Of a stretch of 64,000 nt of DNA, positions 37,906 to 51,500 are shown one piece after another. Each line of letters begins with the position of its first letter. Positions within the stretch are counted from its first letter, which is position 1. Under the pieces are notes generated by a model. That model did no database searches. It had not been told where the DNA came from and saw nothing but the letters and a program-made list of their open reading frames with translations. The stretch spans positions 27,044,054 through 27,108,053 of the forward strand of contig NC_092562.1 in the NCBI RefSeq assembly GCF_037975245.1, written 5' to 3'. This stretch comes from Apostichopus japonicus (taxonomy: Eukaryota > Echinodermata > Holothuroidea > Aspidochirotida > Stichopodidae). The translations under genes were made by a program, and so were the position numbers.

Positions 37906-40900
37906 TACTTTACACTTCTAAAAAACTTGTAAATTAGAAGAAAAAAAATATTCCTTCGGTAAATGGGACTTAACGTTACTTTATAAACTCTGCTTCATTC
38001 ATTGTTTAACACAGGTAATTGAATATATAAAAGCACTCGTGCCTTTCATCTTGAGTTGCACAATAATGACTTATGAAATCATAAGAAATGATATGAACAT
38101 ATCGCTCAAACTAACTGAAATAGCGCATAATGTCCAGGCGTTCACATTACCGTAAGCTTGCTTTCATTTAGGAAGTGGTAATCTCAGGGAGCATCTTCGT
38201 CCTACATATCCGCCCGCAGGCTGCGGCCATGGCATACGTTTTTTTGTGGCAGAAAAAGTGACATTTGCCTACATAAACCAATCTGTTACTTTAACGAAAT
38301 TTTTTCCTCTTCGTACTCAGAATATTACGAAAATCACAGAATCCTTCGAAAAAGTTACATCAATAATTTTTCTTGGGTTATTGTTATACCGTTTTTCAGA
38401 TTTTATTTTCACTTTCACATTTAGTCAGTTATAACAGTTAAATAATAGGGACATATATCTAAAACATTGAAAGTTGTACTCTATACCCAGATGTTATGAA
38501 ATACGTTTTAAAATCAATCATTGTAAGAAAGACAACGTAATTGCTTCGTAAACATTTTGACCACGTTACAACTTTTAATAACTTTTAAAATGTAATTGAT
38601 AAAGCGCAGAAATGAAATTTCAAAGAGTGCTTATTTTCGCATAGTTACTTACAACAGAACAATGAAACGCTTTGAAAAGGTGAATATTGTTTCGTTTTTT
38701 TTTAACACACTGGATTTACATATTTTTAGAGTATTTTAAGAGTCATCGTATATTTTGCTTTTCAAACAATACTACACATTATAAGTCTGGGTTTACCTCA
38801 GGTGAAAAAATTCCGCTACATATACAGATGACAATCCTCAGTGTTAAGCTGTTTTTATGTGAGAATTTTCAATTTTATGTTTAGATCTTTTAGTATCTTC
38901 TTGTCAATTGTTATACCACCTATATATGTATTTTTCTCTTCTTGAGTCTAAATTGGAATTTAAAACCTTTCTAAAAACGGTTGATAAACTTTTGACAAAT
39001 AACACTGGTTATATCTGGTATATGACGGTCAGTAATTGGACACTGATGTTGACTAGACATGCAATATAGTAACAGTCATCGTATCCACAATTGATATCAT
39101 TTGAAACCATTGTTCTACACAAATATTTTTAAGTTTCGATCACAAAATATCTTTCTGTCACTTGTTAGACCGTCCATGCAACTTTGTTCTCTACATTACA
39201 TTGTAGAATTCGTAGAATAAATGCACATTTCTATATAGACAACCAGCATAAAATAAGCTTTAAATTGTCCGTATGTTAGTATGAATTCACAATAAATCGT
39301 ATATGGAAACGAGTCCGTAAACGGTATAGCCAGTACGTTTTGTTGGGAGAGTGACATATTCTGCATGGTTTAACAAAGAAAAAAAAGTAACGGTATTTAA
39401 AGTACACTCAATAATGCCGGGGACTAATGCATGGAAAGTTTCAAATCACATCACAACATTTGATAAGTGAAACTAGTTTGCTCTGCTTCCTATACTTGGT
39501 GCATTTATTTCTTTAAAAACACGAGGATGTGTAGTCGTGGAGTAGCTAAAGTATTTCAACATCAGTATATTAATACATCCAATACAAAATTACGTTATGG
39601 CATGAGAAAATAAACAAGAGATTATAAAACCGTGACTATAGGTTTCACTTTTTAAGGTTCAACGTGTTATTGTAATGTAAACGTGAAAGTGATTGCGGTT
39701 GGACAGTTTTACGTAAATCTGGAAAGAGAAACAACGGATGATCTGTATCAGACAGAAATTTAAACAACAGAAAATAACTATTCTTACTGTATATGTTTTA
39801 TCTGTTTTGCTTTCCTCGTATTTATTATTGTTTTTTGTTTAAACTTCGCATAGTAGAGGGTAACTTGGTTAGCTGAGGCTAAACTTGCCCAAGGACCTCA
39901 GTTACAAAATCTATATATATTAAATATTTGAAAGTATGACACTAAACGAGTAGTATTTAAAACATAAGAAAAACGTAAAGAATAAAAAGTAAATGTAAAA
40001 TAAAAATGGACATCAAAAAGTAAGAAACAGAATAATAAACATTAAACAAGCAGTATATACAGAGGAAAAGCAAACCTGTCCGTATTAATCCATCAGTGTT
40101 ATCGAAAACACGAAGAAAATAAAGAGATGTTTTGTTGTCTAATTGTCATTTAGAAACGATTTCTTCAGTTTTTTTAATAGTTTCTATCATCTAAGAAAAA
40201 CAGTACTGGCGAAAGGTTCTTGACCCTTTGACTGATAAGCCAATGTTATGCAACGACGTATAGCACCGATAATGTGATTCGACGATAATTGATAACATTC
40301 AAGCTTATTTATGTAGCCGCTTAAAGGAGAATTTACAGCTCTGATTAGAGCAACTTCTAAGGTTTGTGTGGAGTTTTAATGTCGATCATTTTCCTCCGTC
40401 AGTAAATATTTATTTACAGTAAACCAGTTCGGTTATTTTTGTAGTTCTAAATTTGCAAAAAAAAAATAAATAAATATAGTAGTGCTGAATATAATAATAA
40501 CTGTCAGAGAGCTTAAAGATAACTTTATCTCATCGTTGCATCAGAATTCTTTTCACCTTTCGGAGTGATATTTCTTTATTGAAGTGAAAACAAGTGTATA
40601 CTTTTTTTTCTCAAAATACTGTGCTTAAATGCAAACTTGAAAACATAATTTCCACACGAGAAGAGCATAGAACCGTTTATATTTTCAACTTGAAGTCAGT
40701 TTGAACTTGGTTGCCAAGATATCAATGTGTAAATAAACGACCAGGAACTAAAAGACATTTCTGGTAGCTGAAATAATGGCTTACTCAGCAAACTTGTTGC
40801 AGAATTGTCTAAATCTTGAGGCACAAACGGCGCCCTCATAGCATTTTGCATAGCAACGATAAATATTGTTTTCAATTTTGTTCCATTATGTTAGCCATCT

Positions 40901-43900
40901 GGCAATGGCAGAGTGAAACATGTCATCAGGGCACTGTTAATTGTATTACTTTAATTTCTCACGTATTTATCCACATTTTATCCTCTTCCTGTGATCAAAC
41001 TTCTGGATTAGTTGAAAGATTATCCAGTTACAATAAGCTGTATTCATATAATCAACCATTTCTCGAGATAATATATCCTTGATAGTTAAAGACTGACACT
41101 ACCTCAATCTTCTGCTGTCAATTTTTTGACACGCACGTATACGTACAAAAGGTTCATAGTGTGTATATTGTAGTGCATTACGAAATATCAACGGCATGTC
41201 TAGTCCCGCTTTAGTCTGCGTAGCCATGCATGCTAATGTTTCACAAATTATCACTTCCTGGTTATCATGCGATGACTCAACATAGGCCTATTGTAGATTA
41301 GTAACTAGCCTATAGGTATAAATATACATTTTAGTATATATTTCGTTTTAAATAAGCAGAAAAAAAACCCCGAAAAACTTAGACTTTGGTTCTGTGATTT
41401 TGTTGATAACTATTGGATATCAATTAACGATTGGTCTAATTCTTCCACGAGTGAATATATAACATAAACCCTAAACGCCTTTCCACAAAAAAGCGGGGGT
41501 TTTATCCTTCCCCTCCTTCTCCCTTGCGCACACCGATGTCGTTTAATTTTAAAACAACAATTCTCACATTTAAATAAGCCGCCCAGAAGGCTATGTTTCA
41601 TAGATATTGTGACGGGTCATGTACATATATTACACAACAAGTACCGGTACAAATTAAGACGTGAACAGTTAAATGTCTTTCTGCTCTTTATTCTTCCTCT
41701 CTCTTTGCGTCCCCCTATTAACTCCCCTTTCTCAACTGCAAAACCAATACAACGCAATGAACATAAAGGTAAAGAATGTAACACAATGATGTGGGTACAA
41801 AGGGTACAAACGCTGTTCAAGACTAAAAATAGGGGACACTCTCCATGCATGATTAAATATAATAGGCACCCGAGGTGCAGGAATTTACTGATGCAAATAC
41901 ATGTTGTTACCTAATACACATGCGCAGTTACCTTTGGACATGCGTAGTTGGCTGGAGAGCGCCCCCTGTTTTACGAATGGAAGAAATATATAACCAACAA
42001 GCAATATTAGACAGGGTAACTGACTGTGACAATATCGTTGAAAATGTAACGGTCATAGACAGATACAAGGATGTTTGAGATGCGTTTTGCCAGTTTAAAA
42101 AAAAAAGCCTTCAAAACACGGGCCTCGTTTTCTGTCCGTTGCATATTTTATGATCGTTAAGGAAGCGAAAGAAACCGATATTTTTTGTTGAATGTGACTG
42201 CCACGGGCAACCATGAACACAAACTCTGGTCATTTTTTAAATATAAGTTAAAAACATTTGACAATAACCAGGCTATTATGTGATGTTGGCAGTGTTTTAT
42301 GGCTGTAACTACATCACTTGTGAAGTATTACCAAACAGTGCAATATTTACATGTAGTCTAATAACTCAATGGCGCTGCTGTTCTATGAAATTCCCTGTAT
42401 AGTGACGTCGTACTTTGGAATGTAAGCTTATCGTCAGAACCTCACAGTCACTTTAGTGATCAAGAGCCTAGAAAAAGTCATGTTTTGTCATATTTTGTAA
42501 TATTTTAATATTTTATCTTTGTGAGCATAAGAATGCAGTTATTGTGAAAGTTATGGCTTCTGGTAACGATACAAAAGTTACTAAATATGCCAAAAATAAG
42601 GAACTTAGCTAGGCCTTCCTCAACAATCAACATATCATACTAGTTAAAACAACATTTACAAAGTGAGAATCAACGAGGGTCAGAAGGGCACGTAGCTTCC
42701 AATTTTATTAAAATACTGTCTTAGATATTTACCGTTTTTCACATTTAGAATATCTCGATATAGCGGTAGTTTCCATTTTTTTGGGGTATCATTTTACAAT
42801 GTGTGTTGTCGTTAATGTGGTGTACCTTCTACTCTACCGTACATTGAGTCCACATAGAAAATACACCTACAGACAACTAATTTACACGACGACATGCCGG
42901 AAGAGAGAGCAGAAGGCCAATCATGTACATACCCAATAAAGCATTTTACTGAAAGATTTTTGAACGATTTGAACAGTGACTTCTTTCTTGCAGCGGTAAG
43001 TAATATGCATAATGCATGTGGTTCAGTCACCGGGAGGTGATTTCAAACTTTGGATAGGCCTGGATATGTTGGCCGAATTGCTTGCATTTAGTTGTTCTGC
43101 GCAGTAAATCAATGTTTACATGTAAAGCATTTTTTCATTTTCATGAGAAAATGGGATAGGCCACACGCTTACGCTATATCATCACCATACTTAGACATGG
43201 AAACACAATTAGCGTGAATTTAGATACATATTAGTAGCATAGTCCTATCATAGGGTCTAGTAAATTAAGATCTGTTGCCTTGCCTAGGGTCGTTATGTTA
43301 AAGGCTAGTTACGTTTCGCGTAGCCTAAGTTAGGTACAGTGTTGTTTTAAACTAGTCAGACGCAGACAACAGCGGTGGAATGATTCTATCTTACATTAGT
43401 GAGAAAACAAATGGTAAATTTCAGGAAGGAATTTTAGGTAGCCTATGAAAAACTGGCAATTTCTTTTTGATCAACTAGACGTAGTCCTAGCCTAGGTAAC
43501 TAATGTATTTACACTTCAGTTCATGTTCATTTGCTTTTACTTAGTTCTCAATAAAGGTTGGATATAAGTAAAATAACATTTATTATAAAACTGCGTTAAT
43601 GACTTACAGGGGATTATCAGACAACTCCAGACCTTCCCAACATGTGGCATCATGTTGTTGTAGTGTTTGTGGTGATGTTTATTGTCATTGTTTTGAAATT
43701 TGTACTGCTAATCTTATATAACGCAACATTAGACCTGTACTGTAGGCTGTAGTAGGCTCTCTAAAAACCTAACGTATTACCCTAACATGATTCCAGTGAA
43801 AATATTAACTTTGACAGTAATATTTTTATGGAATATTTTGAGCAGCAAAACTACATTCAACATTGCTTTTAATATAATCAGCCAATTGGGTTAATTTGTC

Positions 43901-44130
43901 GTACTAATGCTCAATGCTACAGTCAATACTGTACTTCTTTACCATGCTTCAAAGCACTTGTAATGACAGTATGAACTATTCCTAATCTTGTTTCAAATTG
44001 AAACTTGGTGTTTATGCTGCTCCTACTGCTCATTTCTAAACTATTGGTATATACAAGGGTGTTAAAGCAGGACATGAAAGTATAAGACAATTGACCCAAT
44101 TGGATGAAAGTAATGATTTAGACCATCTGA
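37906..44130. other. Gene-poor interval, nothing recognised
   Basis: About 6 kb of AT-rich sequence. Short ORFs lack family resemblance, splice logic or repeats I can identify. It separates the phosphatase fragment from the 5' end of the plus-strand receptor. Confidence 0.45.
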
Positions 44131-44140
44131 TTCTGAAAAC

Positions 44141-44819
44141 AATAGCACTTTGAATACTTGCACACTTTACCAAGCTATAGGCTACTCTATTATAATTTCA
44201 ATTTGAACAATTTCTTCAATTCCCCTTCCCCTTCCTTTCATCTATGGTATCTATGATCTCATGAATGTAAAGTTAAGCAAGAAAGAAAAAGTAAAACCTT
44301 CGTCAATATGTTTAACATAAATTCAATCTCTCAGATCCTACAACAACGATGATGTGTATGTTATTGAAAAAGCGGGACATTCAACATCATGCTTACATTT
44401 TTTTAATCTACATGGGTCTGATAGCTCACTGTTCTGTTTATACTGTACATTTGCATGAGACCGTCAGCAATAAAATATATTTCATGGTACAGTATACACC
44501 TTTATAACAGTATTCCTGGACTTTGAACATCTATGTAATCATAACAAATATGTACATTTATCAAATGCTGTCCTATATATGCTTAGGGGAAGAACGATAA
44601 AAGGTATATCGTTTTCCTTAACCTTAAGCATGCAATGTACGCACTATTTAATTTATATGTTGGGTCTTGTTGCTAGTCTCAATCTAAAGAGGAAGTAACT
44701 GTATGTTTTGCATACCGCAGAGTGTAAGCTTTATGATGCCTGTCTAAATCAAAGGTTTCTGTCATATTGGTAGTTTAATAGCACTTTGAATACTTGCACA
44801 CTTTACCAAGCTATAGGCT
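44141..44819. repeat. Direct duplication, copy 1, bracketed by a 43-bp direct repeat
   Basis: About 44235-44776 matches 45997-46575 (shared ATCTATGGTATCTATGATCTC, ATTCCTGGACTTTGAACATC and GTTGCTAGTCTCAATCT). Copy 1 is bracketed by an identical stretch starting AATAGCACTTTGAATACTTG at 44141-44183 and 44777-44819. Confidence 0.85.
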
Positions 44820-45506
44820 TACTCTCTGTTTATTTGGTAAAGTCATGAAATTTCCAAAATACACTGTATTAACCACAACCCTCCTCTACATTTACAATAT
44901 TTACAATATGCTGATATATATGCACACTAATCTAGATTTAAGTTTTCAGATTCAAGATATTTTAACGAGGGCCGTACATAACTAAGTTTTTATAACCTTC
45001 TTGTAAGTGTTAGAGTATCAACTGTGAATTTTAGGATTCCAACTCTAATAGGACCAGACGGCATGTACAAATTTTCTGCCATTCACCTGACATGTTTATA
45101 AAGAAATATTCTCATCGTGTCTACCATGAGAAAGTGATCAACTAGTTTCAATAGAGAACCTGCAAACTTGAAGCCTCAACTTTTAAATGTTTTAAACTTT
45201 TAAACTTCAAGTGTCAGTTGGTGCTTTGCATTGCAATACTTTTTTTGGACAATTCTTTGATTTGCACCCTTTATTTCTGAGATGCCCGAAACCAAGTTGA
45301 AATTTAAGAGATATCCTGAGATAAATTATTAACAGTACGCTGTCAAACACTTGATTCAGAAATGTTCTGTTAAGTGTAGACATAGATATTCACCTGCACA
45401 TAACACAGTGTTACCTAGATGTATGATTCATGCACATAACAATAACATAATATATCTTCACTTGAATTTCCTCTCAGGTTTAACAAATACATTGTCAGAA
45501 GAAAAG

Positions 45507-45582
45507 ATGACTTACAAAGTGCAGGTCATTCCTTTGACTACGTTGCTGCTGTGGCAAACACTCCTCAGTTATGGACAAAATG
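45507..45582 (+). CDS. Tie-like receptor exon 1: start and signal peptide
   Basis: ATG at 45507 in GAAAAG context. It encodes MTYKVQVIPLTTLLLWQTLL and SYGQN, a typical signal peptide with hydrophobic core. Donor AAAATG|GTAATG, phase 1. The upstream frame is open but lacks signal-like sequence, so this Met is preferred. Confidence 0.75.
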
Positions 45583-48500
45583 GTAATGTTGTGTTTGCGT
45601 TGTTGCTTTCACAGCAGTCCACAATGTTGATATATTATAAAGTGTGTAGCAATGATATGCCTATACTTGTAATATGAAATGTACTAAATAGTAAAAGCAA
45701 CGAAACTTCTACCCTTGCAGTTTCAAAATGTCAAGTTTACTGTAGATTATGTGGATCCTTATAAGACCTGTAATATCAGCTAAAGTGATATTGATGTTAT
45801 TAAACTGATCAATGTTTGTGCATTGGGTAATGGACATGCTTTATTTATGCAGAAATCATGTTACACTATGTAAGCTATTTAATTTACATTTCTGTTCACC
45901 TCTCATTCGTCAAGAAAATCAGGGTTGTACATCATCTTCTCTTCAGTGCTCTTTTCATTTCAATTTGAAACGATTTTGATTTTAATTCCGATTCCCTTTA
46001 TCTATGGTATCTATGATCTCATGAATGTAAAGTTAAGCAGGAAAGAAAAAGTAAAACCTTCGCCAATATGTTTAACATAAATTCAATCTCTCAGATCCTA
46101 CAAAATCGTTGAGGTGTATGTTAATAAAAAACCGGGACATTCAATATCCTGTCTTACATTTTTATATCTACATGGGTCTGATAGCTCACTGTTCTGTTTC
46201 TACTGCACATTTGCAGTAGAAGTTTGAGAAGTTTAGAAGTTTTTGCAGTTTGAGACCGTCACCATTAAAATATATTTCATGGTACAGTTTACACCTTGAT
46301 AACAGTATTCCTGGACTTTGAACATCTATGTAATCATAACAAATATGTACAGTTATCAAATGCTGTCCTATGTATGCTTAGGGGAAGAACTTTGATACAA
46401 GGTATATTGTTTCCCTTAACCTTTAGCATGCAATGTACACACTATTTAATTTATATAATGGGTGTTGTTGCTAGTCTCAATCTTAAGAGAATGTAACTGT
46501 ATGCTTGCATACAGCAGAGTTGTAGCTTTATTATGCCTGTCTAAATCAAACGTTACAGTTTTGGTAATTTTAAACAGTTATTCTTAAAACAGATCTGAAG
46601 CTTTAACAATTTCGTGTTAGATATGCAATTCACACAATGTGCAGCATTGTTTGAACTTGTACAGTGCTACATATTACTTCGATCTTCCCTTTTGGAAACA
46701 TATGATAGGTAAACATGATGTCCCCATTTATTCTACTTTGCCTAAATGTCTGCTGAAACTTAAGAATGTTACCAACGACGGGGGCGACCCCTCCCCCCCC
46801 CCTCTTGAACAAAGTATTTCATGATATCGCTAGTAACTTCAGAATAGAAAATGCTTAGATGCAACTTACAAGGTCTAGGAAGTGCCATTTCCAGCAATCT
46901 GGAAGGCATTTTCGGCCAAAATTGTATTTTTCGCTTCGGGCCAAAACATGGTGACGCTACGCTCACATAGTTTGCCTACATGCTTCGCCCCTCCCTCGGC
47001 AAATTCCAAGATACGCGCCTGTCGACGTGTTGTAGTATTAACTTCACAACTGGTTTGTATGTTGTTGATTTTTGGATAGACGCAAGGTGATCTGTCAGAT
47101 GGTTATGGTGTGTGTGTGTGTGTGTATGTCTGTGTGTGTGCGTTTGTTTTTCTATCTGAAGAGAATTCCAGGTCCTCGGTTGTGGTGTGTGTGTGTGAGC
47201 CCCTGTATGTGAACATCATAACTCAATAGTACATGCTAGATTAAATTCATACTTAGATGTTTATCGAAACCCCTTGGTTTGTGTAAAGTACCTGTTGCAT
47301 TGAATTGGTTGATTCCCATTCTGAGAAAAAAAAAACACGATAACTGTATTAAAGGTCAAGTTACAATGAACAAACACAGTGTGTAAATTTAGTTTAGTGA
47401 GTACAAGCAATTTATTGGAAGTTGGTAGGGGTCAAATGTAATTTGTGGTAGGAAAAGGTCGCAGTCAGAAGAACTTGAAAATACATGAAGTGCAATATTA
47501 ATCGGAGCTTGCAATTAGTACGGTTCAAACAACATTTGAGGTCAACAAAGGGAAAAATCTGAGAACCTTACTAACCATATTACTGCAAAATTCAAGTTAA
47601 ATGAATGTTTTACTTGGTAAGAGGATCCATCTTGGTGAGTGCAAGACACCTGTCGAGCTTAGAGAAATATAAAAGGTCACTTGATGTCAACAGAGTTTCA
47701 ACTCTGTTCAACCTTGTCAAATGTTTAACTTTATCATGAAAAGCTTGAATTACTCTAATAGTTGGTGTTTGGGTCTACAATAATGATTACCACATTACTT
47801 TTGCTTCTTGAAAGGTCAAAAGTCATATGAGGTTAAATTCTGAACACCTTGGAATACCAAAACGTCTTAAGTACAACATGAATGAACTTGTTAGTTCATA
47901 TGTTAGGCTACATATTACAACCTGGACATTACGGATATGTTAATATGAGCAATGTGAAACATTTTAATCCCTTGTATAAAATATAAAATAAAGCATAGAA
48001 TTACTATGCCGACTGGCTGTCTGGTTTGTCAGTTAGGCTGCTTTGCTAATGCTGAATTTAATATATGCCTACTATCTTTTGTCCTCATTCCCATTTTCTA
48101 TTATGATTAGAACCAGAGCAAACGTGTTTTTATGCGATAATATTTCCTGATATAATCGTTTCTTAATGTGTCCCCTGACACACTTCTTATTTTTTTACCA
48201 ATAATTTCCTACACAACTGGGAAACATTCTAGGAAATATGATTGCCTGATTTATGATACAAATTATTTTTAAATGTCTTATATAGGATGATATATGTAAA
48301 AAGAGAGAGGCAAGATATGTTTTGTTTTCATAAAGCTTATTGTGTTCTCTTCTTTTAATGACAGTTTACATGTTATCTCTCAATAGAACCAGTGAAGATG
48401 ACTTTCCTTGGTGTAAAGCCGTTTGAGTCTGAAAATAGTGCAACACACTATCAGTGTCACCTTAGCGAATCCGATAACATTGCAGAGATTGCCCATGTAA

Positions 48501-51500
48501 AGTCTTTCAGGACAGTTTGGACAAGGAATGGTGGTGAAAATGTAGATCCACCAGCTCCAGTTTGGGATGATAGTAGTACTTATAAACATTGGAAGGTTAC
48601 ATTGAGCAATAGTGGAAATAATGATGCCTTTGGAGTGTTTGGATGTGAAGCAGCGTTAGATGGGCGGATCACTACATCAATCTCAGGGATATTTATGAGA
48701 TCAAATGGTGAGTTACTCACAGCTGTAGTTATTTGCCTGTCATACAATATATAATTATATAATACTACTCCGTTATTACAGGTGGTATGATAATTATATG
48801 TGGACGTATTACTGCAGCGTGTTTAGAATAGGTTAGATAATGGGAGCTCATTACATTAGAAGTCTCATGTTAAATTGTATTGCATTTGCATATTCACAAA
48901 CGTATTCCTCACAAGAACATTTTTTTGGGAAACAATGTTCAAGGTAAAAGTGATAACATACAATATTGTATTTAGCATAGTGTAATTAACGGTAGGCATT
49001 GGTACTGCTAATAAAAATCTGGACAACTGTGACACTGTGCCTTCAACATGGATTTAAAAACAATGCAGTAATGTGGCTGAGAATAATAAACATGTGTATC
49101 TCAACTTTAGTATGTACGAAGACGACTTGTGGTTGAAAGTCAAAACCAATGATTAAAAGCCACATACTTCTTTTGCAAAATTTGCATCAGCATTATCTTT
49201 GACATTGTTATGATATGCCATACTTGACATTATATCCCTTTGTGACATCAGCCTGTTAATATCCATGGAAGTGCAAATGAATAAATATAGATAATTGTAT
49301 AACAAACCGTACTATTAAAAGTTGTTGTGAAGTTTTAATGGTTATTGTTACCGCAGCATTACGTTATTTGGGGCATTTATATCGACATGTAATATCAGAA
49401 GTGCTGAAAATATTATCCTAACAAATATTCTCGTGAAGAGTTTGTTAAATGCTCGATTTAGTATGTAATACAATATAAATTTTACACAAGCCAATATAAC
49501 TCATGTACTGTTACAATGTCCTTGATTTCAGCTGATATTGTACCCAGTGATGGGTTGGTCTCAGTAACTGTCAATACTGGTGATACAGATGTAAGCATTG
49601 GTATGAAGATCACTGGATCGAAAAATGTTGAAGATTTCAGATGGTTGAAGGATAATGTAAGAAACAAAACTTTTAATGGAAACGATACTTGGGTCATCAG
49701 TGGACCAGTTGGGGTAGACGATGCTGGTGTCTATGAGTGTCATATCCACAATGAGAGGAGTTTTGCAAAACAAGGTCTAAAACTGTTGATAGTAAGAGGT
49801 TTGTAATGTTGTATTCCAGGTTTAAAATGCTTATTAACTACTTAATAATAAGAATATGTTTGTTTCAAAGACATTTCCAGTCATATTTTGTGCTAACACT
49901 CAACACGATTGTGGTTCCTTACACCATAACTATCTCTTGTCTATACGGTCATTTGAATATCCCAGACTCATTGTCGTGTGCCTAGATTGATGGTTGCTTC
50001 AAGTGTAAGCTAATTTTACCAGATAAATCATTCCTTTTCCCTTTATTAAGATCATGGTTGGTTATGCTATCATGAAAGAAGTTCTTCAAAGTTATAATAT
50101 CATTGTTCAACATTGCATGTTGTGTGTTGTATTATAAGAAATGTGATAGATTTGGAATATATGCACAAACTGTTTATCCTCACTTATAACCTTATTACCT
50201 CATTACATACACTGCCAAACCGTGAATGTCTGAAAAGGAGAGTTTTACACAATTGCTACAATCTTGCAAAAGCGTCATAAAAGAAAAACAAATGTTTTTT
50301 AGGAGATTTACTAAATTACAAAGAGTAAAAATTATTCTTTCTTGACAAACTCTTTCAAAATTCTGAAAATTCACATAAATTATAATTTTATGAGATAATG
50401 TGCAGTTCGTGTGCAAAACAGCAATAATTTGAAAATTACTACTTTTAAGATATTTACTCTGTGTATACTTAAGACGATAATAATCTGAAAATTGCAGTTT
50501 TTCAGAGATGTGTTACGTGTGTAAGATGGTGCAAGTATGAAAGTTGACTAACTTGACTAACTTTGCCGTGGCCAGATGCATCTATTAAATGTCACCACAT
50601 TAAAAAAAAAAATGGTATTTCTACATATTTTGGATGTGGTTGTTACTTCCAAATGCACAAAATGTCCAGCTCTTTCGTAAAAATGATGAGCTTTAGTTCA
50701 GATTACACTCATTGACCAACAATAATACTAAAGCAATTATCTTAAACTAGTTTTTAATTTATAATAGAGCATTGAGAATATCTATAGATTTTTGCGCTAA
50801 TGTAAAATTTGTATTCACTAATTTGAAATATTATGAATTTCTGTTATCTGAGATGGATAACTGTACTTCCGATTTGAATGACGTTTTAACGAATATCATT
50901 AAATTGGTTACAGTCGAGAAAGATGCGACATGCTGTAGTTACATAAATTATTTACATATAGACTAATTGGTATTAGTTACAGTTCTTTATGAAAATCAGA
51001 TCTAGATCTTTCTTTCATTTATAGTTTTCTAGAGGACTTTGTGTTTCTCAATATAGTTGTTTGGTGTTAAATAGGCATCACAAGTTAACACGAAGCAAAT
51101 GTCTGAATATTTTAAATTGCAAAACAAATGTTAGAACAAGACAAGCGTCCTTGAGAAACTTGTGCATTGCTTAAAGAGAGAATAAGATTAATATGTGAAT
51201 GCGCAGTCATTATAAAAACAAATGATAATCGTCTGTATTTTAGATTGCTTTTTTTCTCCAAATTCTTACTTTTGCCACTGTGATATGTAAGCAATAACAC
51301 CTGGATCAGCCAGGCCCATTGAGACCAGATCAGAGATGAAAAAAAAGTAGCTGCATATCATATTGTACATCTTTGCATGATCTTTTCATAACATCAGCTT
51401 GTTCCGCCCATCGATGGGGCCTGGATGCTTGTGATGGTATATGTGATAACTGCTATAACGGAGGCATTTGTAATGAGACCAGTGGAAAATGCATTTGTGC

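Noticed and set aside
42812-43030. Minus-strand ORF with HDWPSALSS, considered as a WPD-loop phosphatase exon
   Set aside because: The surrounding residues do not follow phosphatase motifs, and no neighbouring exons exist.
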